NCBI RefSeq assembly: GCF_000016285.1
Contig: NC_011989.1
Coordinates: 2,793,001-2,857,000, forward strand
DNA length: 64,000 bases
Reading direction: 5' to 3'
Source of the DNA: Allorhizobium ampelinum S4
GTDB lineage: Bacteria; Pseudomonadota; Alphaproteobacteria; Rhizobiales; Rhizobiaceae
The position numbers and the translations under genes are program-made. Of the stretch, positions 34,256 through 42,871 are shown piece by piece. Position 1 is the first letter of the stretch. The number at the start of each line of letters is the position of its first letter. The notes beneath the pieces are model-generated. The model searched no databases. It was not told the DNA's origin and worked only from the letters and a program-made list of their open reading frames with translations.

Positions 34256-35398
34256 ATGATTTCGGCTGACAGCTTCATCGATACGGCTATCTCGAACGGA
34301 TTTTCATTTTTCTCCGGGGTTCCATGCAGCTATCTCTCGCCACTGATCAACCGAGTGATCAGCCGGCGCGATGCAAACTACGTTGGTGCAACGAGTGAAG
34401 GTGAGGCCGTTGCAATCGCGGCTGGAGCTTGGTTGGCCGGAAGGCAAACAGTAGTAATGTGCCAAAACTCCGGTCTCGGGAATGCAGTGAATCCGTTGAC
34501 CTCACTCAACTACCCATTCCGGATACCGACGCTGTTAGTTGTGACCTGGCGCGGAAAACCTGGCGAGGCTGACGAGCCTCAGCATGTTCTAATGGGCAGA
34601 ATTACCAAAGAGCTGCTGGCGGTCATTGATGTTCCGTCGGACGAGTTTCCAGCGCTGGAAGCCAATATTGGACCTGCTCTCCAAAACGCCCGAAACCGAA
34701 TGGCGACATCGAGTCTCCCGTTTGCCATGATAATGTCCCGTGATGCTGTCGCTAATTCGGCGCTTGATGAGGTTTCAATTATAGAGCGCGGTGTATCAGG
34801 CCCAAATACAAACCTCACCATCGGGGGCCACAGACCGAGTCGGCATGCGGTGCTGGAAAGGCTTTTAACCACGATTCCCAACGACGTCGCAGTGGTCGCT
34901 ACAACGGGAAAATGCGGCCGGGAGCTGTTTACCTTGGAAGATCGGAAACAGCACATTTATCAGGTCGGTTCCATGGGGGCCGCGAGCGCCATGGCTCTCG
35001 GGATAGCGTTAACGACTCAGCGACGGGTGATCGTGATCGACGGCGACGGAGCGGCTCTCATGAAATTGGGGAATTTAGCAACGATCGGAGCTCGGCGCCC
35101 TGCGAACTATATTCACCTTCTTCTCGACAACGGTGTCCACGATAGTACCGGTGGGCAGGCGACGGTATCACCATCAGTCGATTTTGCAGCTGTAGCAATT
35201 TCGTGTGGGTACTGCTCTGCTTGGACGTGCGACGATTTGGAAGGTTTGGAAACTGCCGTAGCCAATGCGTTTCGTAGTGTCGGACCGACAATGATACATA
35301 TGCGCATTGCGCCCGGTTCAATGAAAAATCTCGGAAGGCCGACTCTATCACCAGCAGAGGTGGCGCTTCGCTTCAAAGCATTTTTGCAGGAACGATAA
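34256..35398 (+). CDS. ppd: phosphonopyruvate decarboxylase (ThDP enzyme)
   Basis: This is 380 residues. The N-terminal ThDP-pyrimidine domain has FFSGVPCSYLSPLIN and the catalytic Glu in GATSEGEAVAIAAGAWLAG. The C-terminal ThDP/Mg2+ domain contains IDGDGAALMKLGNLATIG and LLDNGVHDSTGGQ, both diagnostic of Ppd. It decarboxylates phosphonopyruvate to phosphonoacetaldehyde, which pulls the unfavourable mutase reaction forward. It is the last gene of the plus-strand operon. The start ATG 34256 has AGGTG upstream. A convergent LysR gene follows after 33 bp. Confidence 0.95.
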   Translation: MISADSFIDTAISNGFSFFSGVPCSYLSPLINRVISRRDANYVGATSEGEAVAIAAGAWLAGRQTVVMCQNSGLGNAVNPLTSLNYPFRIPTLLVVTWRGKPGEADEPQHVLMGRITKELLAVIDVPSDEFPALEANIGPALQNARNRMATSSLPFAMIMSRDAVANSALDEVSIIERGVSGPNTNLTIGGHRPSRHAVLERLLTTIPNDVAVVATTGKCGRELFTLEDRKQHIYQVGSMGAASAMALGIALTTQRRVIVIDGDGAALMKLGNLATIGARRPANYIHLLLDNGVHDSTGGQATVSPSVDFAAVAISCGYCSAWTCDDLEGLETAVANAFRSVGPTMIHMRIAPGSMKNLGRPTLSPAEVALRFKAFLQER

Positions 35399-35431
35399 TT
35401 CTTTCAATTTAAGCACAAATCGGACCGTTGC

Positions 35432-36349
35432 TCATGGCCTCGATAGGAGATCGAGGAATACTGGCCTTGCCATCTCAGATAGTATCCAATTCTTGCACGC
35501 ATCTACAACGGGTCGCTGGCTGACCAATGAAGGGGTCAAGAGATAATATGATTGAAACGGTTCCATGGATGTTTCAATGGCTATTTTGAGGCGGCCGTGT
35601 AACAGCAGATTTTCAGCGTGGATATCTCTAACCAAGGCTAACCCCTGAGCAGCCGCCGCGGCTGCAACTAACAACGACTCATCCGCAAAACTAAGGCCTT
35701 TTCTTGAGGCAGCAGGCAGATGCGTGGACCCATTCGCCCGAAACCAAGCAGGCCAGTTAAGCCTATCGTGATCGTGCAACAGTGGAAATTTCAAACAGTC
35801 ACTGGGATCGCGGATAGGAGAAGCTCCTTCAAGAAGCTGCGGGCTTCCAACGACCACTAATTTCGAAGAAGGCAAGCGTTTAGCCTCGACGCCGGGAGCT
35901 GTCTCGTTGCCGTACTGGATGGCGATATCAAATAACTGTCGGCGAACACCCTCCGCATGTGCGGTGTCGATATGTAGTTCGATGTCGGGATGCCGCCTCG
36001 AAAATCTATCCATGCGCGGGACCAACCAATGCGAAGCCAAGGCAATCGGTGTCACAATTCGGACGACGTTACGAGCTGAACGGCGTCTGTCAAAATCCTC
36101 AACAGCCTCGCGAATTTGTTCAAAAGGTACATGGATTGCCCCCAGCAATCGTAAGCCCTGCTCCGTGAGTTTAACATTTCTGCCGGACCGTTCGAATAGA
36201 GTGACATCCAATCTGTTTTCAACGAGCTTGACCTGCTGACTTACTGCTCCGGAGGTCACACCCAAGCTTTGCGCCGCATCCTTGAAGCTCCGGAGGCGGG
36301 CTACTTCGACGAATGTTCTGAGCGCGGCAAGAGAAACCGATAACATCAT
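35432..36349 (-). CDS. LysR-family transcriptional regulator
   Basis: This 305-residue protein has an N-terminal winged helix (AALRTFVEVARLRSFKDAAQ, TSGAVSQQVKLVENRLDVTL) and a substrate-binding domain resembling GcvA-type regulators (FPLLHDHDRLNWPAWF). Tandem Met codons make the exact start ambiguous by one residue. It converges on the phosphonate operon and ends 33 bp from it, and could control that operon or the EamA gene. No LysR box was located near the operon start. Confidence 0.88.
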   Translation of the reverse strand: MMLSVSLAALRTFVEVARLRSFKDAAQSLGVTSGAVSQQVKLVENRLDVTLFERSGRNVKLTEQGLRLLGAIHVPFEQIREAVEDFDRRRSARNVVRIVTPIALASHWLVPRMDRFSRRHPDIELHIDTAHAEGVRRQLFDIAIQYGNETAPGVEAKRLPSSKLVVVGSPQLLEGASPIRDPSDCLKFPLLHDHDRLNWPAWFRANGSTHLPAASRKGLSFADESLLVAAAAAAQGLALVRDIHAENLLLHGRLKIAIETSMEPFQSYYLLTPSLVSQRPVVDACKNWILSEMARPVFLDLLSRP

Positions 36350-36425
36350 CCTGACACCCGAAATACACCAAGAATTGAATTCCCATTCACCGAACGTTTT
36401 TGTGAACGGATACGGCTCGCAATAT

Positions 36426-37256
36426 TCAGATCCCTAAGCAGATCGCCCCCACAGCCACTATTGCGCATGACGCGATACGCTTGAACGTCAGAGCTTCTTT
36501 CAGGAAAAACCAGCCAATCAAAGCAGCGAAGACAACACTCGTCTCCCGAAGAGCGGTAATCGGTCCTGCGGGACCGAGCGCGAAGGCTGCCACGACGACG
36601 CCATATCCGACCATGGCGAATAGTCCGCCACCGAGAGCTTTCCATGTCTCCATTTCATCAAATGGGACGATTAGCTTTCCGCGAAAAACCCTGAATGTTA
36701 GGGGTAAAAGTATTCCGTAAAGCACGAGGACCCAGGCGGTATATCCTCCAGTCGTCATCGCCTCCCGCACACCCAGAGCGTCGACCGTTGCGTAGCTGGC
36801 GATAATCGCCCCCGTAGCAAGAGCGAACAGAATCGAAGCCGTCGCAGCACGGCCTTTACCGAGAGAAAGACTCATGATTCCGATTGCTACGAGTGCAACG
36901 CCAGCCGTTTGCAAGAGTGTGATATGGTCACCGGCAAATAGAAGTCCGCCCACTGTGACCAAAACCGGCACTGTACCTCGAACGATCGGATAAACCTGTC
37001 CTAGCTCTCCATACTTGTAAGCGGCAACAAGAAAGACGCTGTAGCCGACCTGAAGTATCGCCGACAGAGCGATATATATCCATGCGGGGGACGCTGGTAT
37101 CGGATAATAGAAGAGGAACGGAGCTGCAATAACGGTACTCGAAAAGCTCATGACTGTAACCGTCCAGAGGCGATCTTTCCCGGTACGGAGAAAAGCATTC
37201 CATGTCGCGTGTAAAATTGCTGCGAACATAGCGAGGCCGATAACCACAGCGCTCAT
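36426..37256 (-). CDS. EamA/DMT-family transporter
   Basis: This 276-residue protein has ten hydrophobic segments and two EamA halves (ATWNAFLRTGKDRLW, YGELGQVYPIVRGTVPVLVT; GPAGPITALRETSVVFAALIG), typical of drug/metabolite exporters. ATG 37256 overlaps the TetR stop (ATGA), so the two form an operon: a self-regulated exporter. It might export the phosphonate product or another toxic compound; that is inference from neighbourhood only. Confidence 0.85.
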   Translation of the reverse strand: MSAVVIGLAMFAAILHATWNAFLRTGKDRLWTVTVMSFSSTVIAAPFLFYYPIPASPAWIYIALSAILQVGYSVFLVAAYKYGELGQVYPIVRGTVPVLVTVGGLLFAGDHITLLQTAGVALVAIGIMSLSLGKGRAATASILFALATGAIIASYATVDALGVREAMTTGGYTAWVLVLYGILLPLTFRVFRGKLIVPFDEMETWKALGGGLFAMVGYGVVVAAFALGPAGPITALRETSVVFAALIGWFFLKEALTFKRIASCAIVAVGAICLGI

Positions 37257-37834
37257 GCGTCACCCGCGCACTTAACGAGGTGAGCAGCAGCTAATCGGGC
37301 ATCATCAATCGCGTTCAGTCCTTGTCCCATCTGTGCGAGCAATGTTGCGCCCTCAAGAAGCATTAGGAGCGCTGTTGCGATCTTGCCCGCAGATTCAGGT
37401 GACATACAATCCAAGAGGATTCTTCGCATTCGTTCCTGCAGTCCGAGCTTCTGGGCTACAGCCGCTTTATTTACTTGACTGCGCGGATCATTGAACTCCG
37501 CCAGTGCGTGTTGAAATACACAGCCATAAAACTCGCTGGTTTTGAACCAGCGCTCGTACCAACAGAATATCTCGTCGATCTTGTGCTGTGGGCTGCTTGC
37601 ATTTTCTTGTAATTCATCCAGTTGTCGCTCGAAACGCGCAGCACGATACCGCAAAACCTCGACAATAAGCGCATTTTTAGTTGGAAAATGGCGATACATC
37701 GTCATCTTCGCAATATCCGCTTCATCAATGATACGGTCTATTCCAGTCGCGTGAAATCCGTTCCGCTTGAATAAGCCGTAGGCCGTTTCGACAATCTTAA
37801 GGCGCTTTTCCGCATTTCCGTAGGGGGAACTCAT
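37253..37834 (-). CDS. TetR-family transcriptional regulator
   Basis: This is 193 residues from ATG 37834 (MSSPYGNAEKRLKIVETAYG; GGAAGCAAGC upstream). A TetR helix-turn-helix is present (FKRNGFHATGIDRIIDEADIAKMTMYRHFPTKNALIVEVL), then a TetR_C-like ligand domain. It likely represses the operon it shares with the EamA exporter. Confidence 0.88.
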   Translation of the reverse strand: MSSPYGNAEKRLKIVETAYGLFKRNGFHATGIDRIIDEADIAKMTMYRHFPTKNALIVEVLRYRAARFERQLDELQENASSPQHKIDEIFCWYERWFKTSEFYGCVFQHALAEFNDPRSQVNKAAVAQKLGLQERMRRILLDCMSPESAGKIATALLMLLEGATLLAQMGQGLNAIDDARLAAAHLVKCAGDA

Positions 37835-38395
37835 AGCTTGCTTCCAAAGGATGAGACAGGTCTGTATCATCATCATTTACAAAGCAGTTGTCAATGATAT
37901 GTCTTTAGCCGACTTCACCATAATTCCTTTTGCTGAACCATGACGGGAGTCACGACACCTGAACAAGTTGCTGCTCGATGCCGAGGCTCTTAAAACCGAG
38001 GACTGTTAGGGTCTGGCGTAAGTACAGCCTGGAGCGCGAATTTCCGCGACCTATCTGTGTCAGTGATCCCCACGACCGCACTCGCTCCACTGGAGGGGGA
38101 TGACATGGACGTAGTCAACGATCAGGCGGTTCAAGAATCCCCGGGAAGCCCGCCCATAGCTCCGCCCCGAGTGCCATGTCTTCACTAAAAACCGGCTCCA
38201 CTTTCCGTTGCTAAGTGTTTGTTAGCCGAACAGAACCACTACGACCGCCTCCTTGCGCCGACCAGCGAGTAACAAAGCCCATTTGAGTAAGTTTGCTCAA
38301 CCGGAGCATCATCCCTGTGCAAGCTCCGCAACAGGATATCATTTCATACCAGACATGGCGGCCGATGTTGCCAAGCGGAATTTCCAACGGCGACT
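37835..38395. other. degenerate stretch, no intact gene
   Basis: This is about 560 bp. The 37,840-37,920 part should hold the TetR promoter. Beyond it, scattered protein-like fragments on the minus strand (for example GRGNSRSRLYLRQTLTVLGF near 38,010-38,050) are broken by stops. I cannot identify a source, but it looks like decayed coding sequence and not regulatory DNA. Confidence 0.4.
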
Positions 38396-38620
38396 TCAAG
38401 TCGCGACATCGTCAGCGCAATCGATCTCAAACTCATCGATCGGCTTCCAGCCTCTTGTATATCAGTGCCCCATGGCCAGCGCCGCGAGCCGCAACTGCTC
38501 GTGAAGGCGACGGCAGTCTGTGAGCAGCGTGCGGATTGCCATCCTAGGGTCGCCGTCATGCCACGCGATCAGGTGAGCAACCTCGTCGTGAACTGGAGAT
38601 TCAATGGGCTTTGATATCAT
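38396..38620 (-). pseudogene. small conserved rhizobial-type protein with in-frame stop
   Basis: Read from ATG 38620 the frame gives MISKPIESPVHDEVAHLIAW ... LHEQLRLAALAMGH, a TGA at 38,462-38,464, and then continues YTRGWKPIDEFEID to a second stop at 38,396. The pattern (HDGDPRMAIRTLL ... GYTRGW) is that of a small protein family I recall from rhizobia in which Gly precedes YTRGW. GGA to TGA would explain the stop. Its start overlaps the end of the gene before it. Function unknown. Confidence 0.6.
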
Positions 38621-38812
38621 CACCAACCCCAATGTCGAGCGTGAGTTGCTGACCGCCAAACTTTCTCAGAATATCGGTCGCGGGCCGATACATGGCAGCC
38701 TCGGCCCTGCGCTGCATTTCGAGGCGCTGCGTCATGTACCTAGCGCGCGCGCTGCCCTGATTTTGGAAAGTTCCTGCCTGGCTTTCTCTATCACGGTATC
38801 GGCCGAATTCAT
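38601..38812 (-). pseudogene. small unknown gene with GC-dinucleotide frameshift
   Basis: From ATG 38812 the frame encodes MNSADTVIEKARQELSKIRA and terminates after ARALGT. Removing one GC from the run GCGCGCGCGC makes it continue RYMTQRLEMQRRAEAAMYRP and LRKFGGQQLTLDIGVGDDI to the stop at 38,601. The second part has strong coding character and overlaps the start of the next small gene in a natural way. A one-unit slippage in the GC run has therefore broken the gene, or could switch it. Confidence 0.6.
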
Positions 38813-39164
38813 GACAAGCCTCCAATTAATGTTCACCTTATGTTCTATTTAAAATGAAGCTAAGTCAAGGTCGGAACGCGACAGCTCGGCTGAGCGCCGG
38901 CTCTAAGTGAGACGGCCCTTCCTGGCATTTAGACATTCACCTCCTGCCTCGTGTTTCCGTGCTCTCTCAGAGTGGCTTTTTGTCTCCAATTTCCGCTCGC
39001 TGCACACGAATGACTGACGCCGGTGCAGGAGGCGGATCGGGTTCAAGGCAAACTCACCCCCTCCCCCTATTCGTCCTACTCTTGGAGCCCACCGGACCTT
39101 CGGAGCCATCAGGCAGTCGTGGCAATCCGAGCTTCAAGACGTCTCTGTCTCTGGAGCTTTCGTC
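38813..39164. other. non-coding or decayed region
   Basis: This is 352 bp upstream of the two broken genes and downstream of the NusG-like gene. There are a few short protein-like stretches on the minus strand near 39,000-39,100 but no continuous gene, and no RNA or clear terminator that I can support. Confidence 0.4.
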
Positions 39165-39827
39165 TCACCCCTCGATGGCATCCACACCCATAGTGACCTC
39201 ACTCATGCCACCGAACATCGGAACGTCAACCACCACCTGGCCCCGCTTCGACAGTACCTTGCGCACCGTCACCACGAAATCGGCAAACGGGCCGGAGCGG
39301 ATCGTCACCTGCTTGCCCAGCATATCAGGCATCGGCGGGACACCGCAGGCATCCATGTGTTGTCTCTCCGCAGTCTTGGCGGATAATTGCAGCTGGCGCA
39401 TCAGCGTTTCGGGCATCAGATAAGGCTTGCCATCCCGGCCCATCAGGCTCTGCAGCCTGGAGGCCAGCAGGAGCCCGGCATAGGCCTCGTTGTCCGGGAT
39501 CATCCGCACGAACAGATAGCCCCGAAACAGCGCCCGCTCGACGACGATCGCCGGCTTGCGGCGGCGGGGCGGCAGTCTTCGCCGCTCGCAGGGGCACCAG
39601 CACTCGATGCCCTGCTCAGTCAGCGCATCGCGGATGACCTGCTCGAGGCCGCTCTTGCAGCGCGCCACCACCCAGCGGGCGAGTTGATCGAAGTCAGGAC
39701 GGTCGTGCCGTGCCATGGCGATCTGACGCTTCCGTCTGGCCTCAACGGCTGTGACACGCGCCAGCGTCAAGAGCCTTTCGTTTGAGATGACGGTCTGTTG
39801 GTTACGGTCACGGTTATGCTCCATCAT
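39165..39827 (-). CDS. NusG/RfaH-like transcription antitermination protein
   Basis: This 220-residue protein has a NusG N-terminal domain (ARWVVARCKSGLEQVIRDAL; IVVERALFRGYLFVRM) and a C-terminal KOW motif (LGKQVTIRSGPFADFVVTVRKVLSKRGQVVVDV). A basic N-terminal extension of about 50 residues is unusual. Specialised NusG paralogues let RNA polymerase read through long foreign operons; inside an integrative element it may serve the element's own transcripts. The start has AAGGGA upstream and overlaps the preceding gene's 3' end by 14 bp. Confidence 0.8.
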   Translation of the reverse strand: MMEHNRDRNQQTVISNERLLTLARVTAVEARRKRQIAMARHDRPDFDQLARWVVARCKSGLEQVIRDALTEQGIECWCPCERRRLPPRRRKPAIVVERALFRGYLFVRMIPDNEAYAGLLLASRLQSLMGRDGKPYLMPETLMRQLQLSAKTAERQHMDACGVPPMPDMLGKQVTIRSGPFADFVVTVRKVLSKRGQVVVDVPMFGGMSEVTMGVDAIEG

Positions 39828-41268
39828 AGGTGCGTCCCTTGCTCAGGCTGGTGGTGAAGTGATCAAGGGCAGCCTCGACCGCCACATCGAGATCGGGTTG
39901 TTGTTGGTCGATCGCCGGAAACGAGATCCAGTCGCTCAGGCCATCGACGAACATCCAGCCGCGGCGCTCGTGCAGCCGTCGCCAGGCCGCAAACAGAGCG
40001 CTGCCGCACGCGACCGTCTCGAAGCTGGTGACCAGCGGCAGGATGTCGGTCGTCGTCTTGAACGGCTCGTTGCGCCCGGCAAGATCGTGCATCTTGCTGA
40101 CCATTGGCCAGCCATGGTCACGGCGCTTCTCCCAAGCCAGCGCCTCCCGGCTGATCGCTCCGGATGTAATCCGCCGTTCATCGAAAGCCGTGATCACCAG
40201 CTGGCCTGTGGGCTCGCAGAGCAGGGCCTGGAAATGCCGACCCATCCAGAGCTTGCCGCAGACCTTGGCGATGACGTGGGTGTGGGAACGGGTGTGGGGA
40301 TCAGTTTGGGCGCAGGCATGGACATGGGAATGGGGATGTGTCCGAGCGTCGGCATGCGTCCGGGCATCGCTTGGAACCCGATGTCCCGTCACACCCTCAG
40401 GCATCTCCCTCCATGCCCGTGCCTTGAGGTAGACGGCAGGTACCGTCAGGTCCTCGCGTGCTGTCCAAGCCAGATAGGCTGGCGTCCGCTCGATGCAGGC
40501 CTCCCGCTCATCAGCCGACAGCGCAAACCAGGCATTGCGGGCAAAGTCAGGATTGCCGGGCCTCGGCCACAGCTTGAACCAGGTGTCGAACTGTTGTCCG
40601 ATCCGGGCGCGCGCCAGTCGCCTTGCCGCCCTGTCATCGACATCAGCGGCACCACGACCGTCCCCAGCCGGTTCGCGCGCGCCCTCCCCTTGGTAGGAGT
40701 CAGTCTTTGCTAGATTTGAGTTATTACTAAGGGCCGATTTTACCGGCGCCGGTAAAACCGGCGACGGTTCTGCCGGCGACGGCAATTCAGTCTGCGGTCG
40801 ATATGCAACGCTTTTGGATGCCGCATCGGCTCCGGCAAAGCCGTCGGAATGACAGGATGTGTCGGAAGCATCAGACGCATCTGCCGTCTCCGAAGCATCA
40901 AACGCTTCTGTCAGCTCGGCGGTATCGGAGACATCATAGGCGTCGGTATTGGCGACGCCTGGTTGGCGCGGCTCGTCAAAGATCACCAGCATTGTTGGCC
41001 CGAATTTGCCGCCGGCGCGGGTCTGCTCGCGTTCCGCATAGCCGGTCTCCACCAGCTCGGCGATCATCTTGCGGGCCTTGTCGCGCCCGCAATTGCCCTT
41101 CTTGACGATGTCGCCGATCACCACTGTCCAGTTGTCGGGCTTGGACAGCAGATAAGACAGCAGCCAGCGCGCCTCCATCGACAGCCTGGCATCTTCAAAC
41201 ACATGATTGGGAATGGCAGCATAGTGCGCATTGCGCACCCCGCGCCGGATCGTCGCTTCGCCGCTCAC
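39814..41268 (-). CDS. phage-type replication/helix-turn-helix protein
   Basis: This is 484 residues. The N-terminus matches the winged-helix replication-initiator-like proteins of phages and elements (AIPNHVFEDARLSMEARWLL, GNCGRDKARKMIAELVETGYAERE). The middle is low-complexity (Asp/Ala/Ser repeats, then a His-rich run around residues 300-335: THPHSHVHACAQTDPHTRSH). The C-terminal half is unfamiliar (GWPMVSKMHDLAGRNE, FETVACGSALFAAWRRLHER). It uses a GTG start overlapping the previous stop (GTGA). Probably initiates or regulates element replication; moderate certainty. Confidence 0.6.
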   Translation of the reverse strand: MSGEATIRRGVRNAHYAAIPNHVFEDARLSMEARWLLSYLLSKPDNWTVVIGDIVKKGNCGRDKARKMIAELVETGYAEREQTRAGGKFGPTMLVIFDEPRQPGVANTDAYDVSDTAELTEAFDASETADASDASDTSCHSDGFAGADAASKSVAYRPQTELPSPAEPSPVLPAPVKSALSNNSNLAKTDSYQGEGAREPAGDGRGAADVDDRAARRLARARIGQQFDTWFKLWPRPGNPDFARNAWFALSADEREACIERTPAYLAWTAREDLTVPAVYLKARAWREMPEGVTGHRVPSDARTHADARTHPHSHVHACAQTDPHTRSHTHVIAKVCGKLWMGRHFQALLCEPTGQLVITAFDERRITSGAISREALAWEKRRDHGWPMVSKMHDLAGRNEPFKTTTDILPLVTSFETVACGSALFAAWRRLHERRGWMFVDGLSDWISFPAIDQQQPDLDVAVEAALDHFTTSLSKGRTYDGA

Positions 41269-41444
41269 AACGCACCGCCTGCGCGCACCAGAGTGCGCAG
41301 ATCGAAACGATCGATGAGACCGCAGAGACCGAGGATATCGAAGAGATCGAGCATGCCGTCATCGTCGCCAGCGGCCGGGACAGGCTGGTCGTTATCGATG
41401 TCAGGATCGATCGGACGGATAAGGCTGAGCAGGATCGGGATCAT
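41265..41444 (-). CDS. small unknown protein, first gene of the repressor-controlled operon
   Basis: This is 59 residues, MIPILLSLIRPIDPDIDNDQ ... LGLCGLIDRFDLRTLVRAGG, overlapping the next gene by 4 bp. ATG 41444 lies 3 bp from a perfect 15-bp palindrome, so the transcript leader must be very short or absent. No family recognised. Coding is supported by the GTGA overlap and conserved gene order toward the replication-like gene. Confidence 0.5.
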   Translation of the reverse strand: MIPILLSLIRPIDPDIDNDQPVPAAGDDDGMLDLFDILGLCGLIDRFDLRTLVRAGGAL

Positions 41445-41446
41445 TC

Positions 41447-41464
41447 GCGCATAATATGCGCAAA
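41447..41464. promoter_or_regulatory. repressor operator, palindromic
   Basis: GCGCATAATATGCGC (41447-41461) is a perfect 15-bp palindrome. ATAATATGCGCAAA (41451-41464) recurs as its reverse complement TTTGCGCATATTAT at 42,181-42,194 on the other side of the S24 repressor gene. It covers the start of the leftward operon, as expected for a CI-type operator. Confidence 0.65.
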
Positions 41465-41532
41465 CAGATATCATGAAAAGGCGATTTTATCCATAAACGG
41501 ATTTTTTAGTTTCGCCGATCTATAGTACCCAC

Positions 41533-42108
41533 ATGACCATGGATATCGCGACCTACATAGCCCAACTGCTCAGCATGAAAAAATGGAACCAGGTGAAGCT
41601 GGCAGCCCATTTTGGCGTGTCCCAATCCACCGTCAATCGATGGAAGTCCGGCTCCGAGCCGGAAGGCCACCACCGCGACGCTATCCGCGAACTCTACAAC
41701 ACGGAGTTCGGCACCCCGGACAGCAAACCGTTCAAGCGCGTCAAGCTGATGGGCAAGGTCGGCGCCGGCCAGGAAATCTACGCCATCGACGATGGCGGGC
41801 AAAGCGATGTCGATGCGCCGGCAGATGCCCATCAGAACACCGTTGCCGTTGAGGTGTCAGGGGAATCGATGTATCCCGCCTATGAAGAGGGAACCATCCT
41901 CTTCTACTCCAAGACCTTGCCGCCCTCGGAGATGGTCAACAGGCGCGCCGTCGTGCAGCTGGCGGATGGTCGAATCTTTGTCAAAACCGTCCGCCCGGGC
42001 ACAACCCCGAACACCTGGACGCTGACCAGCATCAATGCGCTCTACCCAGATATGATCGACCAGATCGTCGAGTGGGCCGCGCCGATCGACTGGATCAAGC
42101 CGCGGTAA
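41533..42108 (+). CDS. CI/LexA-like repressor with S24 peptidase domain
   Basis: This 191-residue protein has an N-terminal helix-turn-helix (KLAAHFGVSQSTVNRWKSG), a linker with an Ala-Gly in VGAGQEI that suits self-cleavage, and a C-terminal S24 domain with the nucleophile in GESMYPAYEEGTILFY and the catalytic Lys in RIFVKTV. It is divergent from the replication-like operon and flanked by matching operators. It most likely keeps the element quiet and is inactivated by RecA during DNA damage. Confidence 0.85.
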   Translation: MTMDIATYIAQLLSMKKWNQVKLAAHFGVSQSTVNRWKSGSEPEGHHRDAIRELYNTEFGTPDSKPFKRVKLMGKVGAGQEIYAIDDGGQSDVDAPADAHQNTVAVEVSGESMYPAYEEGTILFYSKTLPPSEMVNRRAVVQLADGRIFVKTVRPGTTPNTWTLTSINALYPDMIDQIVEWAAPIDWIKPR

Positions 42109-42147
42109 AATATCCGGATTATCCGCTCACCGAAAAATAATTATGTG

Positions 42148-42194
42148 TTTGCGCATTTTTATCTTGCTCAGGAAATTCCGTTTGCGCATATTAT
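42148..42194. promoter_or_regulatory. second operator region of the S24 repressor
   Basis: TTTGCGCAT occurs at 42,148-42,156 and TTTGCGCATATTAT at 42,181-42,194, 33 bp apart and the latter matching the leftward operator in inverse orientation. They precede the rightward small genes, so the repressor probably controls both sides. Confidence 0.6.
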
Positions 42195-42274
42195 CCTCGT
42201 CTGCAGCGTGCTACGCTTATCCCTGCGGATAACCGGCAGCGCGGTGTGCGCCGCGCCCTAATCTGCAGGACAAA

Positions 42275-42472
42275 ATGAGGATGAACCCCATGCAGCAGAC
42301 TGACACCCTCACACCCGAAGACGAGCGTGATCGAGCTCAGATGTTCGCGCTCTATCAGGAGCGCGGCCCGCAGACCGAGACTGACCTCCTCAGCGCCGGC
42401 ATCAGCAAGGACAGTCAGCAGCGCAATGCAGCGGCGGTCGCATATCGCGTTCGGCTGTTCGACGCGACCTAA
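42275..42472 (+). CDS. small unknown protein of the element
   Basis: This is 65 residues, MRMNPMQQTDTLTPEDERDR ... RVRLFDAT, acidic and helical. Either ATG 42275 (AGGA upstream) or 42290 (GAGG upstream) could start it. It is the first gene right of the repressor operators. It resembles small phage early proteins only in style; no family recognised. Confidence 0.5.
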   Translation: MRMNPMQQTDTLTPEDERDRAQMFALYQERGPQTETDLLSAGISKDSQQRNAAAVAYRVRLFDAT

Positions 42473-42660
42473 CCCAGCAGCTTGTCGACCCACCCCGCTT
42501 ACCGGGTAGCAACTCGGTCGGATTGGGGTTCCGCAACCGGGCCATTGCGGTTTGCGAACGGATCAAACTCCCACAGCACCACCAACAAGCCAACGCAGCC
42601 GCACAGCGGACTGCGATCGATGATCCGTGCCCGCATCACGGCCATCAGGAAGAGGACGTC

Positions 42661-42831
42661 ATGAGCACCCCATCCAAACAGCAGCCGCGCCGACCGCTCT
42701 TCCGCATCCGCTTCCGCGATGGCCACACCGTCACGATCGCTGCCGCCAACAGCCTCAAGGCGGAACAGAAGGCACTCCACGGCCGGCCCGGATTTATCGA
42801 CACGGTTCGCATTATCAAAGGGAAAAGCTGA
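42661..42831 (+). CDS. small basic protein of the element
   Basis: This is 56 residues, MSTPSKQQPRRPLFRIRFRD then HTVTIAAANSLKAEQKAL, basic with a beta-alpha pattern. GAGGA lies 5-6 nt before ATG 42661, better than upstream starts. Function unknown; possibly a DNA-binding early protein by its charge and place. Confidence 0.5.
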   Translation: MSTPSKQQPRRPLFRIRFRDGHTVTIAAANSLKAEQKALHGRPGFIDTVRIIKGKS

Positions 42832-42871
42832 TGTGTGAAATCAAGGCAACTGCGAAGCATATGGTCATTCC

